DNA of 64,000 nucleotides from Hofstenia miamia (lineage: Eukaryota; Xenacoelomorpha; Acoela), in the NCBI GenBank assembly GCA_004352715.1, contig SCFE01000110.1, forward strand, positions 313,063 through 377,062, given 5' to 3'. Below, in pieces: positions 53,301 through 62,900 of the stretch. A program made the position numbers and the translations under genes. The notes beneath the pieces were generated by a model, which saw nothing but the letters and a program-made list of their open reading frames with translations, made no database searches and had not been told where the DNA came from. Numbering within the stretch: position 1 is the first letter of the stretch; each line of letters begins with the position of its first letter.

Positions 53301-56300
53301 ATATCCGGGTAAATACTATCATCGGAGTCCATAATAATGGTCAAGAGTATATATTCCGTTTTTTCTGAATTTTTTTAATTATAACAGAACTGTTTATTTT
53401 CTGTTTGAATATGATGCAACACTGCGTATGTTCTATATACTTATTATTATTATTATTATGGATAGAAAATAAATTTAAGTTTGTTTTTTGTATTTACTTT
53501 TGTCTAACCCTTTACGGACGGCATCTTTGTTAGGGCCACATGTGTATAAAACAAACCCGGTTTTGTAGCATGGTCTGCACAAGCTAGATTAGTTTATTGC
53601 ATGATTTAATGCTGCTGAAAATCTAAAATAGCTTGTAAATGGTCCAAGAATATTTAAAATAAAAAATTAAAGTTATAATGTTATTGAGCGCATTAATTTT
53701 TGCATATGCTTTTAGTGAATTACGATATAAATAACACTTTTATCAAACTGCACCAATATTGTAGGCGGAATAATATTGTGATTTTTAACTGCCGTCCGTA
53801 AAGAGTGGAATTTCTTTTATCTATTAATCCATACATTTCAATTTTGCGTGTGAATTCTGTAAAAAATTGTTTAGGATCGCGAGTCGTATGCCCCAAAGCA
53901 CCACCTTCACGAGACTGTCGACGAATTGAAGCGCTTTAACTCGAGACGAAAACTGAAGGTGAACAAAGGCCTTTGTACAGCACAGGTCTATAATAAAACT
54001 ATTCCAATTCGCTTTCTTCATTTACTAACTGAGAGCGGGCTTCTAATCAATTTGGATTCGATTTCTAATAGTTTGCATGCAATCAAGACACAATCAATCT
54101 TTGACCGCTGTTTCTGTCTTTGAAACATTCCCAATGTAAAATTGCAGCGCTTTATTAAAAAAACTATCATGTCTAATCGTTGAATATTTCAAAAATGTTC
54201 TTTACTCCATATGGTAAAACTACGATACACATTTTTATAAGAAGCTTTTGAGGCAATGTGCCTTCGAATTTCCAAAATCGAAAAATAATCTCCAGTATAA
54301 ATTTTTGAGATCGAATTTTTGAAGAGGTTGCTTGTTTGAGAAGCCTCCTGATTTGACAGTATTCCATTAAATTGCTATCGATGTAGACACGAATTTTTAA
54401 TAAAAATCCTAAAGAAAAATTGGTTTTCTGATATTATAAAAACATGTATCGTCTAAAATATTTGGTTGTGGCGGTTAACCTAAATAATCAAAGTAATCCA
54501 AGAATCATGTCTTTAGATAAAACTTTATATAAACACTCTTGAAGTTGCTGTAAAGTGCGTGTCTCAAAGCGTAATTTCATTTATTAAAGAAAACATGTTG
54601 CTCCTTGGGAGTGTAATGTTTCAAAGTGATGACAATTTTTAGTTGTGCTTCAAAACTAATGTGCTTGAGTTTTAAATCATAAAATACCGCGTCGATTTTC
54701 ACTGCACATTAACGAATAATTAAGTTTGACATTATTATCTTTTCATCATTCCGCACCTGCTGACGGTTTAAGGTTTAACGCTGTAAAGCATGCAATTTTG
54801 CTAATCTTACCTTTCTCTAGGTTTCTATCAATTCTTCACGCATTTCTTCTCATGCTTCTCTAAATTTTGGGTCTTGATGCACCAATTTAATGTTAGATCT
54901 TAGCACTAATTTACAAAAGTTACCTTGCATGCATTTAGAAATGCATTTCAGTGCGAGTTGGCCATGCATGCAAAGCCGTTGTTGATTTTTTTATTTTTGG
55001 CCTCACGTAAAATGAAAATCATACCAACACTACCTCAGAAAAATCCATTTTAATTTGCAATACAAATATGATTTCCACATAAATTATAATCATTTCACAT
55101 TTACACATGAATAAGTGGATTCAGTTCTAGTATGTATTGTTCGAAGGTGAGTGAATTTTGGCCATTTAGCCTTAGGTAAGGGTGTAATTATCTTTTGTGT
55201 AAAGGCTTTCCAACAATTACTTAATATTGCGAAATGCCAAATAGAAAGTTTGTAATAACAGCGTTAATTATTTCTCACATATTTTTAATTACGCGTATGT
55301 TCAGTAAGTTGCAGTGTAGTTTAAATGAAACTTATTTGCCGTGTTAAGTGCTTTGTAACACCAAAGACACAAGGTTTGTGATGTTGACTGTGACTTTCTT
55401 TGTGTTTTTGTATGCTTTTTGCGTTTTAAAATTGAAGATTTGAATATTGTAGTTATAATCGAAGAAGACTGACGCATGTCCACTGCAAATTGTTTTATAA
55501 GCTTTAAAAATGATTGTCCATGAATTGTACAGTTGAAGATTTTTCCATATTCTGCATCCATAGATAGTGATCGGTTATACATTATACTGTCGATCTCTAT
55601 CTATTTTGTAGTGTATTTACTGATTTGTTTTTTTTGCCTACGTGTTTTAAAGGATTGTTTTCTTGATTGTAATCCAATTTCGTGTAGTATGGTGTGGCCT
55701 CGCTGATTTCAGGAGATGAATTTATTTGAAGGTGAACTTAAGTAAAGCTTGGAAATTGGCTTTTCTATTTTTTAAATATAGGACCAAGTGTGCACAAATA
55801 TTACAATCACTCAATGTATGTATCGTTTGATCTGATACCCACTTCTCATGGAATGTTAAAAATTTTCATCCATATTTACGGCACCCCAAATTACCGTATC
55901 ATGGCAATGCAGACGTCAATGCTAAATTTCAGCATAAGTGGCGACTGCAGATTTGTGTAAATTTATTTCTATAACTCAAAAAATATAAACGTTCTTGACA
56001 GATTTTCGACTCCGTTCTTCAACTTTGAAAATATTTTCCAAGGATATGTAAAATGTTTTCATACTTCAGTGGGATATATAAATTCAAGTTAAATTTTTCT
56101 TTTAATTCGTTAACAATTGCTTTAGTGATGTGCAGTATTGTTTTGAAATAACTGTTTAAAAATGATGATGTTTTGACGCGTTGATGCATTTCTTGTGTGC
56201 AATTTTTTTGTTTAACACATTTGAAACGTTATCCTGTATTTTCAATAAACGATTATATTTCCTTCGCAACAACTATAAATAATTATATTTTAGTTCAGAA

Positions 56301-56924
56301 ACCCAAGGGTTTGTATCCATGTGATTTCGATTGTTTTCTAATTTTTTAAATTTCATCTAAACTTAATTTTGATTAATGAATTCGTGATGGAATGTTCGTA
56401 CTCTGCTCTACATATGTTTTTATTATTGACATCTGCGAGCTAGATTGATAACGTTATTGGTTCTTAAATTATCATTTAATTATTGATAGAATTTATGGTG
56501 TTTGCAACTTCGATTCGAAATCCAGTATAGAATTTGCCAGATATAAACTGGCATATTTTTAAAAACTGAAGAGCATTTCAAGTTTCTTTTTCATTCCAAA
56601 CCCAAATTTTTCCTAAGCTGTGGATTTTTATAGGTTGATGAAAGCTAAGAAATAATTCTTGCAAAAAATATTTTATTTAAATTTTTTTTATTTGAGAGCA
56701 TAATTTTGGCAAAAGTCATCAAATACTCTTTCCTAAAGATGAAATTTAGTTGTTCTTATCGTGATAGCCTACAGAAATGCTGCTTTCGCTCCATTTTAGG
56801 TTGTTTAATGCGCATATCGTTAATTGTATAGTGTTTTTTAAAGTTGCAGAATTGCTGAATTTGGCTTTTGTTGTATTTGACATTTTGTGTCGTAATATAC
56901 CTACTCTTAACATCGGTATCTGTG

Positions 56925-56964
<40 letters not shown>

Positions 56965-59900
56965 CCAGTCATGTGCTGTAATTTCCTTATGTTGATTCCT
57001 ATTTAAAGAAAATGGATATTCTGAGAACGGTTTATGTCTTTGCTTTGTGGCCTATCGCATTGTAAATTAACTGGGCATGTTCGTCTTTTTTTGTCGCAAC
57101 TGCTCTTCGAAGTGTACTTAAACTTTATTTGTTTTCTTTCTAGGGTGCAGTACTGGCTGCTGTTTCTAGTCCAAAATTTCAAACATTTTATTGCAATGGT
57201 GGACTACCCCGTGTAGATGGACTACTCTTCTCGTCACAGGAGGATCCTACTTCATCAGGTAATATTCAATAACTTTATCATTCCTTTGAAGTCACGTTCA
57301 TTCATTTGTTTTTATTATATGAAATTACAATTTTACTGGACATATATTTTTGTTCTTAATGCAAGAATTTTGTCTCAATTTTTTAACAAACTGGTCACGT
57401 TTCACTGAGGTGATGTAACTGGATGTACTTGAATCTTTAAATTTTAAACTTTTTGCCAATGGATTCAATTCTTTTGGAAGTGTTTGTGCCTCAATTATGA
57501 CCTTAAGAAGTGAATTCATCATCGGAGTACTCTGCAACTCTGTTTGATAAATTTTTTATTTAAATTGATCATTTCATCAACTTCGTACCCATCCACATAC
57601 TGCAATCAAACTTGCAATCCAATAAGTTTCTTGCCAAGTATTTCATTGGCGTTTCAACGCTTGCTTTTTGATTAGAACATCTTTGAGTTAAACCTATGCT
57701 GTTTGGTTATTGGAAGGTTTTTTAAGACCATGTTTGTTCTGTGAAAATTAATACACATTTTTGTTTGCAGGATTTGTTTTTAAATTATTTTGCTTGACAA
57801 TTATCTCACATTGCGAACGATTTCAGCATTTTTTTAAAATTACATTTGGACAACATACAAAATTTAGCGTTTTTTCGTCTTTAGTGTTAAAGTGTCTACG
57901 AATTTTTTAATTTGTTATGGTTTCTATAAAACGTAACTGACGAACCAATAGGTATCCCAAATCTGAGAGCTCCACAAGATAGAGGAGTGTCTCCTCTTTA
58001 ATTTTCGTTCTTAGTTTGCAACGAGCCACTGTCCCATTGAAAAGTGACGTTGCGCGAAGTCTTCGGTTACAAACGACAATGGGCTTTCTCAAGAATTTGA
58101 TTTTTTTCAATAGGAATTTTCAATTGGAACCCCTTGTTTTCTTTAATAATTTGCATATTTTCTGTTGACGTCAACATTTTTCAACGCGGGCAGCAAAATT
58201 TTCCATTCTTATAAGATCACACAGATAGTGAATCCATGCAATTTTGTCTCATTTTTTAATCTGTTATACACATTGTACTACACAATAATATTATTCTCCC
58301 TGAAATGAAAAATGAATCATGGGGACTAAAACGAGCTAAATATAGAAAAAATTCAGTATAAAAATGTGTTAGTACTACTCTCTGACAAATTGTACATAAA
58401 AAAGTTTTAGCCAAAGATATTCATACAATTTTTGCAGGAAATGGATAAAATTTAATCTCATTCGATGAACATTTTCCGTGAATCTTGAGCTAGTTACAAT
58501 TTTGATTTTTTAGATATGTAGTTGGGGGTGGAAAATTGCACCCCTCCTAAAAAATAGGATTCAGGTTAAAAGCATTATATTATCCGAAATAATCTCTCCA
58601 GTATACCTAGCACATTTGAAAATTTAACCACGATGTACTTTTAGGTATATACGATAATTCTTTATATTATTTGAAGTTATTTCTTTTGCCATCGTATTTT
58701 TATATGAATATTTTTGGATAATCCTTGACCGGTTAGGATTTAATCCCTGATTGTCGTATTCCTCTCCATATACGCACCTACTGTAGTACAGGTTTTAATT
58801 GATTATTAGTTGAAAATCTCAACTACAGTTGCTTTATAAGAACGGTAGTTGTATCATATTTTATTATGCACTCATTTAGGTGCTGTTTCATTGGTATTGG
58901 ACAGTTTGGAAGAAATTCAATGTTTAACGGATTGCAATGATAAGGATATGGATTTTCTCAGTAGAGTTCTCGAAGATACTACTTTACATTCCCTTCTTGA
59001 CGTAAGTGAACAGTTATGTTAAAATTGAGGATGGTTGTCATGTAAAATCATTTAGCTTTCCAATGACATTTATTTTTTAGTTGTATGATAAGATCAGCTC
59101 CAAATCCGTTTCTCAACTTAAATTGACTCCTTCCGACTCGTTATTTCAATGTCAAAAAGTTTTGGAAGAGATTAAATCTAACTGTGCAGATTACAATGAA
59201 GATGCTGAAGAATTATTTTCTATTATGTCATCACCATATTTCACAGTACGTCAGTAATTTATCAATATATTTTTGTAAAATTTCCATGTACATAGTCAAA
59301 GAGGTAGCTAGCATTTTTGGAGACACTATCAATATGGATAGGGGGCTAAGAATTTTCTCAATAGATTTGCGTTAATTCCTGGAAAAGGCTGATACAATTA
59401 TATAATTATAAAGGTTAACATTTTTTGTTATACGCATGTGTGTTTGGAAAATGCATAAATAGTATAATGAAACAGTTGGAAGTGCATCAAAGGTGGTTAA
59501 GTGGGATATTCGTTCAAAAGAAAGATCTCAACATAGTAGAGCTTTATACAGAATTTAATTTTTTAACTGAATTTAAGCACATTTTATTTATGTATTTCAT
59601 TTGATGTTGTCCCTTATTAGTATGTATTCTACCATTGAATTCGTTGTAGCTCATTTGTAATTATACGAACACTTGGTTTAGTGTAGCACTTTAATTAAAA
59701 CTGCCGCTCTATTGATAATGTTTATAGTCTAATAATTTTTGGAGTGTGCTCAATACGCACTCATCATTCATCTTGCGTTATTTATAGGCTTTGTTGCGTA
59801 CACATGACGTCGTTTCACATGAAGTTTATGGAGAGAACGCCGTCCGTGTAACTCCCCCACCACCGCCGATGCTTATGCACAATAGTCACGGGGATCATCC

Positions 59901-62900
59901 GGATATGCCACACACAATGAATGGTGGTTTGGGAACAGAGCACGTCACCCGTGTTAGGTATTACCTTTGATTTTTCAAATCGTTATAATATGTAATATCA
60001 AACAGTTTTTTCCTAGTTTTACGTTCCAGTTTAGGTTGGTTTGATTCCTTTTTAATCAAAGAATTACTTCCTCAGTATAGCCTATAAGCATTTGTTGTAT
60101 AGCACCTCTTTTTCATCCCAACTATACTCAAATATTTTTTAGAAAAACTTTTAGCCACATACTTATGTTAATGGTTATATTTGTGTAGCTATAATCGTAA
60201 AGCTAAACACGTTCAATTAGAAAATTGAGCATCCTTCATCAGAGCAGTGCTTCTGATCCAGAGACAACATATATCGTTAGCTTTATACNTGTAATATCAA
60301 ACAGTTTTTTCCTAGTTTTACGTTCCAGTTTAGGTTGGTTTGATCCCTTTTTGATAAATTGGATTTTATTTTTCCTACGTCTTGTAAAACTTTTTTAAAT
60401 GTATATAATTATGGGGTCTAATAAAAGAAATTTTTGTTTATTTTTTGAAAGCAAAGGAGTAAAATTACGTTATAAATAAAAGAAAAAGTTTGGATGATAC
60501 CAGTAGTTTAACTTTTGTGTACTTTGCAAGGCATTATGTCAATTCTTTATCTATTTGTTAATTGGGTTTTGCTGTATTTATTTTTCTTGCACCACTCAAA
60601 CAGTAATTTGTTTTTGAGAAAATTAATTGTGCTATTTAGGCTAGTTCAATTTCAACGTAATTCTGATGAACCGATGGGAATTACTCTAAAAATGAATGAA
60701 TGTGGAGAGTGCATTGTCGCAAGAATTATGCATGGTGGCATGATTCATCGTCAAGGTAATTTTAATTGAGGATCTGGTTTTACTATTTTCACCGAACTCT
60801 TGCGTGGGTGGTCATTTTTCGTTTTAGATTCTTAATCAAAATACTCTTTTCCTTAACGTAAGCAAGTTGTCCAGATGTGTTAATACCTGTGTAACCATTT
60901 TAGTAAAGTCCCAGTTTTCCACACACCTAAGTTGTTTAATAACAAAGTAATCAAGGACACCCACTCCCACACTTCTGAAAAACCCTAAACGCACACCTGA
61001 AAAATGGCTTAATGTAGTGTACTAGCACAGCCAGTACTACTTGTAGGGTGAGGTGAGGTATCAACGGGATAGTTAAGAAGATAGCTCTGAAAATTGAATT
61101 TAAGAAATATTCTAAAACTAGTAAATGACTTCATGGAACCACAAAATATTTCAGTTTATTTTTACCTATATTTTTTGAAATTTATTTTTTCCCAATTTTT
61201 CGGTTTTATCCCACATGTGGGGCAAAATGGAACGAAAATAAAAAATCTGTATCTGTATTTAAGAAATCTTTAATTTCAAAACCATAACAACATCTTGTCA
61301 TATGCACATTACTCTGATATAATTCAGTGCATGTATGCTCGTACAGTACATAATTACATGCATTTTGTTCAAATTCAAACTCTAATACTGTCTACATTAT
61401 GAGCATTTTGTCATATTTAGGATACAAAATACTATCTTAATTTGATTACACATTCATTATAGTTAATGTGTTGAGTGATGAACATTCACTTTCTCACAAA
61501 TGGCAGACAACTGCTATAAGCTGACGTCTCCTTCATCACTAAATCAAGTATTGAGAAAATCCGAATAAACATCTCACACTGCCAGCACGTACTGCAATCT
61601 GAAAGTGTTTAACTGTTTACAGATAGTTTATGGTCATAGTAAAACAGCATATTTTCAGTCAGTTGCAACAAGCCAATTTCATACAAATGAAACTTTCATA
61701 TTTACCCCACTATCCCATTTTACCTCATCTTCCCCTACATGCTGTGTTTTCATTTAGTTCCTTTAAATTTTCCACTTAACTGAAGGCTTATTTTATTTGA
61801 ATAGATCGTCGGCGACAGGATTATTCTCGGAATTCTATTCTAATTCATGGCTTGTGTAATATTCTCTGACTTACTGTTAGATTACAATATTTGCATTTGC
61901 AAGCATTTTTTAATTACATTCTTTTTGATGTAGAAGTTTATTTGAATTGAAATTGTCACGCAAGGTTTTCGTAAGAGTATTCACAATTTACCATGTCAAC
62001 ACCGACTTTGATTATGTTCTTTTTTATAATAGTTAATTCGATTTGTATTATTTAATGTGTAAAAATGTAATTTTTAGCCACCCTTCACGTTGGAGATGAA
62101 ATTAAGGAAATCAATGGCGTTAGCGTAGCAAACCAGTCAGTAGAAACTCTGCAAGAAATGCTAGTAAGTATTGTAGCCAAAAATGGAAACAACCCGTTAT
62201 TTTTTTAGTTTACTTGCTTTTAATTTTTGGACCATGCAAAACACTAATACTGGACAAGACAATAATAAGAAAATATTCAGTAGACAGTAGACTAAAAATC
62301 TTCTAGTTTTCGAAGCATTTCATTTTGAGTTTTGTGAAAAACAATGCTTGGTTGTTGCACTTTGCCTATTGTTTGGTTTGCTAAGACTAGGCTCATGACC
62401 GGTTTAAGGGTGGCCTTTTAAACTTGAACTAAACTGTGAATCAATGCTTACTTAACTTGCTTACATTTTTAATTATCAAATATTTGTCATAAAACACAAA
62501 AACAAAAATTGAAAATATAGAATCACATTCAGTTGAAATTGCATAAATGTAAATTGCATCTATTTAATGTTTGGTAACGTATGGTAATTTTCAAATTTTA
62601 TTGCATTCTTCAAGATTTATCCATCTTATTCTTGATTCTATATAATTTAGATCTAATTTGGCTGTTATAATGGATTTATATATTTTTAATTTCAACATTA
62701 GAGCTAAAATGGATTTTCTTAATTTTGTGTACTATGCATTTTTTTGCTGATTTTCTCATTTAAATATTCGAATTTGTGTGTATTTGACTGGAATGCCCTT
62801 ATAGTTCTTCAAACGTTTTTAAAATTTTGGATGTAATATGAAGTTAACTTTATGTAAATTTATAATAAAACGTTTTTAGTAGAGTTGCTTGACCGAGTCT

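Noticed and set aside
60180-60288. Minus-strand CTGATGA-containing sequence like a Penelope tail
   Set aside because: The GAAA box and a stem are missing, and the adjoining single-N join makes the context unreliable.
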